A stretch of 64,000 nt of DNA, taken from Isoptericola luteus (GTDB lineage: Bacteria; Actinomycetota; Actinomycetes; Actinomycetales; Cellulomonadaceae). The notes under the pieces were generated by a model. It was not told where the DNA came from and did not search any database. It saw only the letters and a list, made by a program, of their open reading frames with translations. Positions 20,253 to 28,071 of the stretch are shown piece by piece. The stretch is taken from contig NZ_JAIXCQ010000012.1 of NCBI RefSeq assembly GCF_020297055.1, forward strand, positions 1-64,000. Direction: 5' to 3'. The stretch's first letter is position 1; every line of letters starts with the position of its first letter. Both the position numbers and the translations under genes were made by a program.

Positions 20253-21068
20253 GGCGGGCCAGAGGTCGCACTCGCGCAGGACGTCGCGCAGCAGGTCCGC
20301 ACGGTCGGTGACGATGCCGTCGACGCCGAGGTCGACGAGGCGCCGCATCTCCGCGGCGTCGTTGATGGTCCACACGTGCACGGCCTTGCCCGCGCGGTGC
20401 GCGGCCGCGACCGTCGTGCGGTCCACGACGGTGACCGAGCCGTCGGTGACCGGCACCTGCAGCGCGTCGGCGTCGCGCAGGGCCCGGCGGGCCAGCACGT
20501 CGACCCGCAGCCGCGCGGCCGCGAGGAACGGGATCACCTCGGCCCGTCCGGCCGACGTCGCGACCGGGCGCGACAACCGCTCGACGGTCGCGCGCCGGCG
20601 CCGCACGGAGAACGACGTCACGCACACCCGGTCGTGCGCCCCGGTGCGCTCGATCGCCGCGGCCACGGGTTCCACGCCGGAGTCGGCCTTGACGTCGACG
20701 TTGACGCGCAGCTCGGGCCAGCTGCCCAGCACGTCCTCGAGCAGCGGCACCGGTTCGACGCCCCCGATGCGCGCCCGCCGCACGCGCGACCACGGCAGGT
20801 CCGCCACCAGCCCGGAACCGTCGGTGGTGCGGTCCAGGGCGTCGTCGTGCAGCGCGACCGCGACGCCGTCGGCCGTGCCGTGGGCGTCCGTCTCGACGTA
20901 GCGGAAGCCCAGGCGGACGGCGTCGGCGAACGCGGTCATGGAGTTCTCCAGGCCCGAGTCCACCCCGCCCGCCCGCGCGAACCCCCGGTGCGCGAGGGCG
21001 GCGACCGCGCGGCGCGCCCCGTCCGGGCGCGGCGCCTCGAAGTACGGCGGCAGGTCCCGCGTGCTCAT
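20250..21068 (-). CDS. Glycerophosphodiester phosphodiesterase
   Basis: GDPD-family enzyme of 272 residues that hydrolyses glycerophosphodiesters to an alcohol and glycerol 3-phosphate. Signatures: AHRGF at about 27-31, SGLENSMTAF, FRYVETDAHGTADGVAVALHD with the catalytic acidic residues and His, and the C-terminal VHVWTIND and GVDGIVTDRADLL. No signal peptide is seen, so it is probably cytoplasmic. ATG at 21068 overlaps the stop of the upstream hydrolase (ATGA), so the pair is coupled. This suggests a small lipid-turnover operon. Confidence 0.92.
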   Translation of the reverse strand: MSTRDLPPYFEAPRPDGARRAVAALAHRGFARAGGVDSGLENSMTAFADAVRLGFRYVETDAHGTADGVAVALHDDALDRTTDGSGLVADLPWSRVRRARIGGVEPVPLLEDVLGSWPELRVNVDVKADSGVEPVAAAIERTGAHDRVCVTSFSVRRRRATVERLSRPVATSAGRAEVIPFLAAARLRVDVLARRALRDADALQVPVTDGSVTVVDRTTVAAAHRAGKAVHVWTINDAAEMRRLVDLGVDGIVTDRADLLRDVLRECDLWPA

Positions 21069-22096
21069 GCGTCCTCCGTCCGGCCCGGCACGGGCAGCCG
21101 CTCGGCGACCCAGCCCAGGGCGCTCTCCAGGTAGACGGCCCGCGGGCCGGACGCCGACAGCGTCAGGTCGTGCACGCCGTCGGGCACGACGAGCTCGGTC
21201 ACGTCGGCACCCAGGCGCCGGGAGAGCGTCGCGATGCGCGCGACGTCGAGCACCGTGTCCTGGGCGTCGAGCGACGGGTTCGCGGGGCTGTCCGGCCCGG
21301 ACCGCGCACTGCGGGCCACGAGCACCGGGCACCCGATCCCGAGGCCGCGCGCGACGCGCAGCTGCGCGTGCCGCACGGCACGGAGCCACGCCGCCCGGGC
21401 CGGCAGCCCGGCGGGCCGCTTGAGCTCCGTGTCGAAATCCCACCGACCACCCGAGCTCACGTGCTGGTACGTCGCGTACATCGACGGCGAGGCGCTGACC
21501 ACGGCCAGGGGCCGGCGTCGGCCGAGCACCTCCACGACCGAGGTCCGGGCGGCCCGCTGCAGCCACGGACCGTGGAGGTCGAGGAACGGCGAGTTCAGCA
21601 CCAGCAGGTCGGGGCGTGCCGTCGCGTCCTGACGCACCGCGAACGACCACAGAGCTGCGGTGAGCCCTCCCGTGGAGTGCGCGTGCACCACGAGCGGGAG
21701 CCCCGGCTCCAGGGCACGGACGGCGCGGGCGGCCGCGGTGAGGTCCTCGCCCGGCTCCCGCAGCGTCGTCATGAAGTGCGGCGGCGTGGGGTCGTCGGCG
21801 CTCCGTCGTGCGAGGGACCGCCCCGCCCGGCGCAGGTCGACGGCGTAGAACGCGTGGCCCGCGTCGCCGAACGCGTCGGCCAGGTGCCGCTGGAAGAAGT
21901 AGTCGTTGTAGCCGTGCACGTGCAGCACCGCGGCCCGGGGGCGCTCCGGGGGGTGCGGCCGGTCCGGGGGGCGGCGCAGCGGACGGACCAGGGTCGCGGG
22001 GCCCAGGGGCGCCTGCTCGGCGAAGCCCGGCAGGAGCGGGTCGTCCGCCCAGGCGAGCCCCGCAGGCGGACCGGCGGGCGGGGCGGACGACGACAC
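21065..22096 (-). CDS. Alpha/beta hydrolase, lysophospholipase-like
   Basis: Serine hydrolase of 343 residues: HVHGYNDYFFQRHLADAF near residues 57-74 (oxyanion region of the monoglyceride-lipase type), nucleophile elbow VVHAHSTGGLTAAL where family members have GHSMGG-like GxSxG (here HSTGG), and a C-terminal His in VPDGVHDLTLS. The substrate is unknown; the coupled phosphodiesterase downstream suggests sequential deacylation and cleavage of phospholipids (inference). It begins at ATG 22096, divergent from the MFS gene. Confidence 0.82.
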   Translation of the reverse strand: MSSSAPPAGPPAGLAWADDPLLPGFAEQAPLGPATLVRPLRRPPDRPHPPERPRAAVLHVHGYNDYFFQRHLADAFGDAGHAFYAVDLRRAGRSLARRSADDPTPPHFMTTLREPGEDLTAAARAVRALEPGLPLVVHAHSTGGLTAALWSFAVRQDATARPDLLVLNSPFLDLHGPWLQRAARTSVVEVLGRRRPLAVVSASPSMYATYQHVSSGGRWDFDTELKRPAGLPARAAWLRAVRHAQLRVARGLGIGCPVLVARSARSGPDSPANPSLDAQDTVLDVARIATLSRRLGADVTELVVPDGVHDLTLSASGPRAVYLESALGWVAERLPVPGRTEDA

Positions 22097-22178
22097 GCAC
22101 GGATCGTATGCCGCTTTCGTCGCCTGTGCGTCGCGGGCCGGCTACCTGGTGCTCGCCCCGGTGCGGCAGACTCCGGCC

Positions 22179-23639
22179 ATGAACGATGCGCATGCCGCGC
22201 CGACGCCGTCGTCGGACCAGGACCCCGTCACGCCCGGCGGCACTCCGCAGGTTGGACCCGGCCGCGTCCCACGTCGCCAGGTCGTCTCCTGGGCGCTGTG
22301 GGACTGGGCCACCCAACCGTTCAACACGGTCGTCACGACGTTCGTCTTCACGGCGTTGTACCTGACGACCGACGCGTTCCTCCAGCCGGAGGTGGCGGCG
22401 CTCGCCGACACCGACCCGGTCAAGGAACGCGCGCTGGCCGGCCTGACCAGCGGGCTCGGCGTCTGGATCGCGGTCGGCGGTCTGCTCATCGCGCTCCTCG
22501 CCCCGGTGCTCGGCCGGCGGGCCGACGTCGACGGACGCCGCAAGGCCTGGCTCGGCGGTGCGACGATCGTGCTCGTGGCCTGCATGTTCGGCCTGGGCCT
22601 GGTGCGGGCCGACCCGGCGTACTTCGTGCTCGGTGCCGCCCTCATCTCGGTGGGCAGCGTCGCGAGCGAGATCGCCGGGGTGAACTACAACGCGATGCTC
22701 GTCCAGGTCTCCACCCCGCGGACCGTCGGCAAGGTCTCCGGTCTCGGCTGGGGCCTCGGCTACGTGGGCGGCATCGTCGCGCTCGTGATCGTCGTCGTGG
22801 CCACGGCCTTCGACTGGTGGGGGATGCCCACCGACGACGGGCTGGCCTTCCGGGTCATCGCCGTGGGCTGCGGGGTGTGGGCCGTCGCGTTCGGCTGGCC
22901 GCTGTTCCGCGACGTGCCGGAGGCCCCCGCCGCCGCCGGCCGCGCGAAGGTGGGCTTCTTCGCCAGCTACGCCGAGCTCGTGCGCGACATCGTCGAGCTG
23001 TGGCGCACGTCGCGCGAGACCGTGGGGTTCCTGCTGGCCAGCGCGGTGTACCGCGACGGGCTCTCCGCGGTCTTCACCTTCGGCGCGGTGATCGCCGCCG
23101 CGTCGTTCGGGTTCGGCGACAACGCGGTGCTCGCCTTCGGCATCGTCGCCAACCTGCTCGCCGGGGTGAGCACCATCCTGGCGGGGCGGCTCGACGACCG
23201 GATCGGCCCGCGCGCGGTGATCATCGGCTCGCTGAGCGGGCTGATCCTGTGCGGCCTGGTCGTCGTCGCACTGCACGACGCCGGCCCCGTGGTCTTCTGG
23301 GTCGCCGGCCTCCTGCTGACGTGCTTCGTCGGGCCCGCCCAGGCAGCATCGCGCTCGTTGCTGGCCCGGGTGAGCCCGGCCGGGCGGGAGTCGGAGATCT
23401 TCGGCCTCTACGCCACCACCGGCCGCGCGGCGTCCTTCATGGCGCCGACGCTGTGGGCCGTGATCATCGCGGCCACCGGCGCCACGATCTGGGGCGTGCT
23501 CGGCATCATCGCCGTGCTCGTCGTGGGCCTGGTCCTCATGGTCGTGGTCACGGCTCCGCGACGGGTCCGCGGCCCTGCCGGTCGTGGTCCTGCCGGTCGT
23601 GGTCCTGCCCACCGCGGCGGCGCGGCGACGCGGCCTTGA
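22179..23639 (+). CDS. UMF1-family MFS transporter (Atg22-like)
   Basis: Polytopic membrane protein of 486 residues with about 12 helices. The N-terminal WALWDWATQPFNTVVTTFVF is the signature of the UMF1/Atg22-like branch, whose fungal relatives release amino acids from vacuoles; bacterial substrates are unknown. ATG 22179 is preferred because the sequence upstream (from GTG 22149) is not family-like; TACCTG at 22144 could serve as -10. The C-terminus ends in a short repeat GPAGRGPAGRGPAHRG that overlaps the convergent sigma-factor gene by 92 bases. Confidence 0.85.
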   Translation: MNDAHAAPTPSSDQDPVTPGGTPQVGPGRVPRRQVVSWALWDWATQPFNTVVTTFVFTALYLTTDAFLQPEVAALADTDPVKERALAGLTSGLGVWIAVGGLLIALLAPVLGRRADVDGRRKAWLGGATIVLVACMFGLGLVRADPAYFVLGAALISVGSVASEIAGVNYNAMLVQVSTPRTVGKVSGLGWGLGYVGGIVALVIVVVATAFDWWGMPTDDGLAFRVIAVGCGVWAVAFGWPLFRDVPEAPAAAGRAKVGFFASYAELVRDIVELWRTSRETVGFLLASAVYRDGLSAVFTFGAVIAAASFGFGDNAVLAFGIVANLLAGVSTILAGRLDDRIGPRAVIIGSLSGLILCGLVVVALHDAGPVVFWVAGLLLTCFVGPAQAASRSLLARVSPAGRESEIFGLYATTGRAASFMAPTLWAVIIAATGATIWGVLGIIAVLVVGLVLMVVVTAPRRVRGPAGRGPAGRGPAHRGGAATRP

Positions 23640-24624
23640 GGGCGGCCGCGACGGCGGTCAGGTCGGCCAGCGGCCCCAGGTGGCCGAGCTTCTCCGGGTT
23701 GATGACGCCGCGCACGGCGACGATCTGCCCGCCGGCGATGTCGATCGCGTAGGCCCCCAGGACGCCGCCCCCGACCGACGCGTCGGCGTGCACGAGCACG
23801 CCCGGCGCACCGTTGACGAGGGCCGCCTCCATGCGTGCGGGGGCACCGCGCCGCGTGAAGCCCAGGAGCAGCCGCGCGACGGCGACGCTCCCGCTGACGG
23901 CGCGGGACACCGACATCCCGGGCGGGACCTTGCCGCCACCGTCGCCGACGAGCTCGACATCGTCGGCGAGCAGCTCCAGCAACGACTCCAGGTCGCCCTC
24001 GGCGGTGGCCGCGATGAAGCGGTCCACCAGCTCCTGCGCGCGCGGGTCTCGCGGCGGGGCGGGCACGGGGCCGTCGCCGACGTGGCTCCCGCGGCGCTCG
24101 GCGACCCGGCGGCGGGCGCGCGACGCCAGCTGGCGGGCCGCGAGCTCCGTCGTGCCGATCACCTCCGCGGCCTGCCGGTGCGGGTAGCCGAGGACGTCGT
24201 GCAGCAGAAACGCCGCCCGCTCGCTCGGCGTGAGCGTCTCGAGCAGCACGAGGAACGCCGTGGACAGGTCGTCGGCGAGCTCGGCGTGCTCCGCGGCGTC
24301 CGCGGGGGCGCTCGCGGACGCCACGACGTCGCCCACGAGCGGTTCGGGCAGCCATTCGCCCACGTAGGTCTCCCGGCGCACCCGGGCCGAGCGCAGCACG
24401 TCCAGCGCGATCCGGGTGGCCACGGTGGTGGTGAACGCCTCGGGGTTGCGCACGTCGTCGGCGAGCGTGCCGTCCGGGGCGATCCGCAGGAGGCAGTCCT
24501 GTGCCACGTCCTCGGCCTCGGCCACGCTCCCGAGCATCCGGTACGCCGCCAGGAAGGCGACCCTGCGCAGCCGTTCCAGCAGGTCGTCGCCGCCGGCCCT
24601 GGCCGGCGTGCCGTGCACGGTCAT
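23548..24624 (-). CDS. ECF41-type RNA polymerase sigma factor (SigJ-like)
   Basis: 358 residues. Sigma region 2 RVAFLAAYRMLGSVAEAEDVAQD (about 21-43), the ECF41 linker hallmark YVGEWLPEPL (87-96), sigma region 4 with LTPSERAAFLLHDVLGY and an HTH, then a SnoaL/NTF2-like C-terminal domain ending in the group motif INPEKLGHL. In this group the fused domain controls activity in place of a separate anti-sigma factor. ATG 24624 has GAGG 8 bases upstream; ATG 24642 is an alternative. A 28-bp palindrome lies upstream. The tail DHDRQDHDRQ comes from a 15-bp repeat shared with the convergent MFS gene. No typical ECF41 partner (oxidoreductase or carboxymuconolactone decarboxylase) is adjacent. Confidence 0.9.
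   Translation of the reverse strand: MTVHGTPARAGGDDLLERLRRVAFLAAYRMLGSVAEAEDVAQDCLLRIAPDGTLADDVRNPEAFTTTVATRIALDVLRSARVRRETYVGEWLPEPLVGDVVASASAPADAAEHAELADDLSTAFLVLLETLTPSERAAFLLHDVLGYPHRQAAEVIGTTELAARQLASRARRRVAERRGSHVGDGPVPAPPRDPRAQELVDRFIAATAEGDLESLLELLADDVELVGDGGGKVPPGMSVSRAVSGSVAVARLLLGFTRRGAPARMEAALVNGAPGVLVHADASVGGGVLGAYAIDIAGGQIVAVRGVINPEKLGHLGPLADLTAVAAALKAASPRRRGGQDHDRQDHDRQGRGPVAEP
23574..23610. repeat. 15-bp tandem repeat read by two convergent genes
   Basis: CCTGCCGGTCGTGGT occurs at 23574-23588 and 23589-23603, followed by a partial third copy. It codes for GPAGR units in the MFS protein and DHDRQ units in the sigma factor. Confidence 0.85.
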
Positions 24625-24707
24625 GAAGCCATCCTCGCTCATGCTCCCTCGACGAGAGGGGCGTGCCGGACGTGACGCCGCGCGTCGGGCACCGGTCACG
24701 GCGCGCT

Positions 24708-24735
24708 GTGCGCGCTGTGCGCGCACAGCGCGCAC
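24708..24735. repeat. Perfect 28-bp palindrome between sigJ-like and DUF1801 genes
   Basis: GTGCGCGCTGTGCG (24708-24721) is followed directly by its exact reverse complement (24722-24735). An extra GCGCGCTGT copy lies just left. It sits 84 bp before the sigma ATG and 47 bp before the DUF1801 ATG. It could be an operator, a cruciform, or a strong RNA hairpin. Confidence 0.9.
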
Positions 24736-24782
24736 CGCGGACCCGGTCGCGCGCGCAGCCCGGGCAGGGCACGCTCGTGCCC

Positions 24783-25151
24783 ATGGCCGACGAGACCTCC
24801 GTCACCGACGAGATCGCGGCGCTCGCGGGCCCGCACCGCGATGCCGTCGCCCACGTCTACGCCCGCGCCCGAGCCCTCGTGCCCGACGCCGTCGAGGGCC
24901 GCAGCTACGGCATGCCCGCCCTGCGGTACCGGGGCAGCCCGCTCCTGAGCGTCCAGGTGACGAGGCGGCACATCGGGATCTACCCGTTCAGCCCTGCCGT
25001 CATCGAGGAGTACGCGGACGAGCTCGCCGACTACCGGGTCACCAAGGGCTCGATCGCGTTCCAGCCCGGCAGGCCGGTGCCGGACGACGTGCTCGACGGG
25101 ATCGTCGCGGCCCGCCGGGACGAGATCGACGCGATGACGCACCGCCACTGA
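24783..25151 (+). CDS. DUF1801/YdhG-type iron chaperone-like protein
   Basis: A 122-residue protein with the family pattern VEGRSYGMPALRYRGSPLLSVQVTRRHIGIYPFSPAVIEEY and KGSIAFQPGRPVPDDVLDGIVAARRDEI. It is related to the frataxin-like YdhG/Fra family (DUF1801), where an iron-chaperone role has been proposed for some members. ATG 24783 has no Shine-Dalgarno; CACGCT ends 7 bases upstream and could be a leaderless -10. Frames beginning further left are not conserved. It converges on the BBE flavoprotein gene with a 7-base gap. Confidence 0.85.
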   Translation: MADETSVTDEIAALAGPHRDAVAHVYARARALVPDAVEGRSYGMPALRYRGSPLLSVQVTRRHIGIYPFSPAVIEEYADELADYRVTKGSIAFQPGRPVPDDVLDGIVAARRDEIDAMTHRH

Positions 25152-25158
25152 CGCCGTC

Positions 25159-26544
25159 TCAGGCTGGGAGCACGTTGACGTTGCCGCGGAACACGTTGTC
25201 CGGGTCGTACGCGCGCTTGACCGCCGCCAGACGGTCCCACGTCGTGCCGGGATACGCGGCACGCGCGGTGTCGGGCCCGCCGTCGAGGGCGAAGTTGGCG
25301 TAGACCCCCTCGCGGCCCCCGCGGAGCCGGTCGGCGAGCGCCTCGACCCAGGGGGTGTATCCGGCCGCCGCGGAGGCGGTCGGCGCGACGGCCGCGACGT
25401 TGCCGAGCAGGCGGGCCCCGCGGTGGGCGTAGGCCGTGGCCTCGGGGGCCACGTCGGCGACGGCGCCGCCCAGGACACGCAGCTGTGCGGCGCGCATCAT
25501 CGCGTCGCACGACTCGAGCTCCGCCAGCAGGTGCGCGGCGGCGGACTCGTCGAGGCCGTCGGCGAAGAAGGTGCGGCCGGTGGCGACGGCGGTCCCGGAC
25601 GGCGGGCCACCCTCGAACAGCCCGGCGTAGGGGCCGGTACGGACCCCGTCCACGAGGGCACCGCCGGCGGCGGTCACGACGTCGCGCAGCGGCGCGAGCG
25701 CGGCGTCCGCGCCGGACGTCGTGCCGGACCAGCAAAGGTTCGCCATGAGCACGAGGCGGCCGTGCCACTCGGCGGGGATCATGGGCATCGGCGGCGCGGT
25801 CATGACCATGAGGATGACGGTGAGCTCGCGCGGGGCGGCGTCGGCGGCCGCGACGATGCCGGCGACGGAGGCCGGGGTCGCCGGGGCCAGCAGGGTGCCG
25901 CCGACGACGTCGGAGATCTCCCCGAGGGCGAACCGGAGCCGGGTCGCCACGCCGAAGTTGCCGCCGCCGCCGCGCACGGCCCAGAACAGGTCGGGATGCT
26001 CCTCGTCGTCGACCTGCAGCACCTCGCCGTCGGCCGTGACGATCTCGGCGCCGAGCAGGTTGTCGATGGTCATGCCGCGCGCCCGGGAGAGGAGGCCCAC
26101 GCCGCCGCCGAGCGTGATGCCTCCGATGCCGACGCCGCCGGTGTCGCCGAACGGGGTGGCCAGGCCGTGGGCGCCCGCGGCCCGGGTGTAGGCGCCGGCG
26201 GTGACGCCGCCGCCCGCGGTCGCGGTGCGTCCCGAGACGTCGAGGTCGAGGGAGTCGAGCCCGCGCAGGTCGAGGCCGAGGACGCCGTCGCGCGTCCCGA
26301 GCCCGAACACGGAGTGGCCGCCGGAACGGACGGCGACCTCCGCCCCGGCCTCGCGGGCGAAGCGCAGCGCCCGGACGACGCCGGCGGTGTCGGTGGGGCG
26401 CACGATCGCGGCCGGGCGGTGCTCGATGCCGCCGGGCTCGACCCGGCGTGCGTCCTCGTAGCCGTCGTCGTCCGGGACGACGAGGGGTGCCGTGCCGTCG
26501 AGCGCGGTGCGGAGGTCGGTGGGCGACCAGGTGAGGATGGACAT
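25159..26544 (-). CDS. FAD-linked oxidoreductase with BBE domain
   Basis: 461 residues of the berberine-bridge/glucooligosaccharide-oxidase family. The PCMH FAD domain has VRSGGHSVFG with His77, the usual covalent FAD anchor. The second anchor Cys of bicovalent members is not seen in the segment LLSRARGMTIDNLL, so FAD is probably attached once. The C-terminal BBE motif is YDPDNVFRGNVNVLP. No secretion signal. Start ATG 26544 has GGAGAG upstream. It lies 46 bases after the MFS exporter gene on the same strand, so it is probably the last gene of the SoxR-box operon. Its substrate may be a redox-active or aromatic compound (inference). Confidence 0.88.
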   Translation of the reverse strand: MSILTWSPTDLRTALDGTAPLVVPDDDGYEDARRVEPGGIEHRPAAIVRPTDTAGVVRALRFAREAGAEVAVRSGGHSVFGLGTRDGVLGLDLRGLDSLDLDVSGRTATAGGGVTAGAYTRAAGAHGLATPFGDTGGVGIGGITLGGGVGLLSRARGMTIDNLLGAEIVTADGEVLQVDDEEHPDLFWAVRGGGGNFGVATRLRFALGEISDVVGGTLLAPATPASVAGIVAAADAAPRELTVILMVMTAPPMPMIPAEWHGRLVLMANLCWSGTTSGADAALAPLRDVVTAAGGALVDGVRTGPYAGLFEGGPPSGTAVATGRTFFADGLDESAAAHLLAELESCDAMMRAAQLRVLGGAVADVAPEATAYAHRGARLLGNVAAVAPTASAAAGYTPWVEALADRLRGGREGVYANFALDGGPDTARAAYPGTTWDRLAAVKRAYDPDNVFRGNVNVLPA

Positions 26545-26590
26545 GCTCTCTCCACTTCGTCGGGGGTGCGTGGGTGGGGACGGCGTGCGC

Positions 26591-27892
26591 TCAGGTGGAC
26601 GCCGGGAGGGGCGCGGACTCATCGTCAGCCTCCTGCGACGACGGTGGGTGCGCGAGACTTTTTGTGACCCGGGGCCGGGTGCGTCCGGCGAGCACGGCGG
26701 CCGACGCGGCGAGGAGCGCACCCAGCGCGAGGCACACGGCGTACGCGCCCAGCCCGAGGTGGTCCCGCAGGGGCCACAGCACGGCGCCGGTGACGGAGAG
26801 GGCCGCGGCGGCCGCGGCGGTGTCGGCCACCTGGAGGGCGGACATGGTCGTGCCCTGCCCGTTCGTGGGCGCGAGCTCGAGCGCCAGCAGGCTGAGGGTC
26901 GGGTAGGACAGCCCCATGCCGAGGCCGGCCAGGGCCCAGGGGGCAGCCCCGACCGCCAGCGGGACGCCAGGCACCGTCACGAGCGCGACCCCCGCGACCC
27001 CGGCCGCGAGGCTGGCCCCGCCGAGGCGCAGGAAGCCGGCGTGGGACAGCCCGCGAGCGCCCCGGCCACGGAGCCAGGACCCGGTGGACCAGCCGAGGAC
27101 GTGCAGGGTCAGGACGGCACCCGCGACGGTGGGGGCCAGACCGCGCTCGTGCACGAGGGCCAGCGGCACCAGCACCTCGGCCCCGACGAACGCGGCCGAG
27201 AGGAGCACGCGGACCAGGACGACGGTGCCCAGCCCGCGGGCCCCGCGCAGGACCGGTCGCACGATGTCGCGCACGGGCACCGGAGCAGTGGGCTCTGCGG
27301 CGCCGGTGGGGTCGTCGGGACCCCGGGCGGCGTGGAGGCCGGGTCGCAGGGCGAGCAGCGCCGGGAGCGCCAGCACCGGCACCGCCAGGAACACCCACCG
27401 CCAGCCCAGGTGCTGCGTGACGAGGCCCGCGACCAGGGGGCCCACCACGCCGGGAACCACCCATGCGGCCGCGAACCAGGCGAAGACCTTCGGCCGGCGG
27501 GTCTCCGGGAAGACCTTGGCGACCAGGACGTACAGGGCGACGCCCTCCAGCCCGGAGCCGACCCCCTGCAGGACCCGGCCGGCCAGAAGCACCCCCATGT
27601 CGGGCGCGAGCCCGGCCATCAGCAGGCCGGTGAGGAACAGGGCGATCCCCGTCCAGAGCACCGGCGTGGGGCCGCGACGGTCGGTCCAGCGGCCCGCGAC
27701 GACGATGCCGGCCACCGCGGCGGCCGAGGTGGCGGCGAAGGCGTAGGTGTACAGGCGCAGGCCGTCGAGCTCGGCGGCCACGGCGGGCATCGCGGTGGCC
27801 ACGGCCAGGGCCTCGAACGCGCCCAGCGCGATGTACGCCACCATCCCGACCAGCACGGTCCGTTGTGCCCGGGGTCCCAGGACGGCGGTCAC
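26591..27892 (-). CDS. MFS drug-exporter-like transporter
   Basis: 433-residue major facilitator with about 12 membrane helices. TM1 AYIALGAFEALAVATAMPAV resembles DHA-type drug exporters; the A-motif appears as GRWTDRRGPTP after TM2, and the motif-C-like segment VVPGVVGPLVAG is consistent with antiporters. GTG 27892 overlaps the stop of the upstream reductase remnant (GTGTGA), so translation is probably coupled to that leader ORF. Expected role: export of a redox-cycling or toxic compound under SoxR control (inference from the box upstream). Confidence 0.86.
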   Translation of the reverse strand: MTAVLGPRAQRTVLVGMVAYIALGAFEALAVATAMPAVAAELDGLRLYTYAFAATSAAAVAGIVVAGRWTDRRGPTPVLWTGIALFLTGLLMAGLAPDMGVLLAGRVLQGVGSGLEGVALYVLVAKVFPETRRPKVFAWFAAAWVVPGVVGPLVAGLVTQHLGWRWVFLAVPVLALPALLALRPGLHAARGPDDPTGAAEPTAPVPVRDIVRPVLRGARGLGTVVLVRVLLSAAFVGAEVLVPLALVHERGLAPTVAGAVLTLHVLGWSTGSWLRGRGARGLSHAGFLRLGGASLAAGVAGVALVTVPGVPLAVGAAPWALAGLGMGLSYPTLSLLALELAPTNGQGTTMSALQVADTAAAAAALSVTGAVLWPLRDHLGLGAYAVCLALGALLAASAAVLAGRTRPRVTKSLAHPPSSQEADDESAPLPAST

Positions 27893-28020
27893 ACGAGCAC
27901 GACCTTGCCGGCGGTGCGATGCTCCTCGTCCTCGCGGTGCGCGCCCACGGCTCCGTCCGGGAGGCTCTCGACGAGGGAGCGCTGGAGCGGTCGGGCGGCA
28001 GGCCCGCAGACGGCGTTCAT
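27889..28020 (-). pseudogene. Remnant of a quinone oxidoreductase gene, now a 43-codon leader ORF
   Basis: This short ORF runs from ATG 28020 to TGA 27889. Its last 20 or so residues, GAHREDEEHRTAGKVVLV, match the usual C-terminal end of zinc-free NADPH:quinone reductases (AHR-x-ES-G-x-x-GKVVL), while the beginning MNAV resembles their N-terminus. About 270 codons in between are gone, and no NADPH-binding or catalytic domain remains. The ATG lies 6 bases after a -10 box within the SoxR-type promoter, so the mRNA starts at this codon. Its stop overlaps the start of the MFS gene, so the remnant may be retained as a translational lead-in for the operon (inference). It is too short for standard ORF lists. 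Confidence 0.65.
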
Positions 28021-28026
28021 GGGCCT

Positions 28027-28057
28027 ATCGTTGAACCTCGACTCCAGTTGAGGTCAA
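28027..28057 (-). promoter_or_regulatory. SoxR-type promoter of the remnant-MFS-BBE operon
   Basis: On the minus strand -35 TTGACC (28057-28052) and -10 AACGAT (28032-28027) are separated by 19 bp, the overlong spacing typical of MerR/SoxR-activated promoters. The start codon at 28020 follows the -10 by 6 bases. Confidence 0.7.
28036..28053. promoter_or_regulatory. SoxR box
   Basis: The 18-bp dyad CCTCGACTCCAGTTGAGG closely resembles the E. coli SoxR box CCTCAAGTTAACTTGAGG. It lies within the 19-bp spacer of the divergent promoter and 19 bp before the soxR ATG. Confidence 0.8.
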
Positions 28058-28071
28058 GGGGTGTGCGAAAG

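Noticed and set aside
20250-23612. 1120-codon minus-strand frame
   Set aside because: Only 20250-21068 (phosphodiesterase) is a gene; the rest is antisense to the MFS gene and a shifted frame of the hydrolase.
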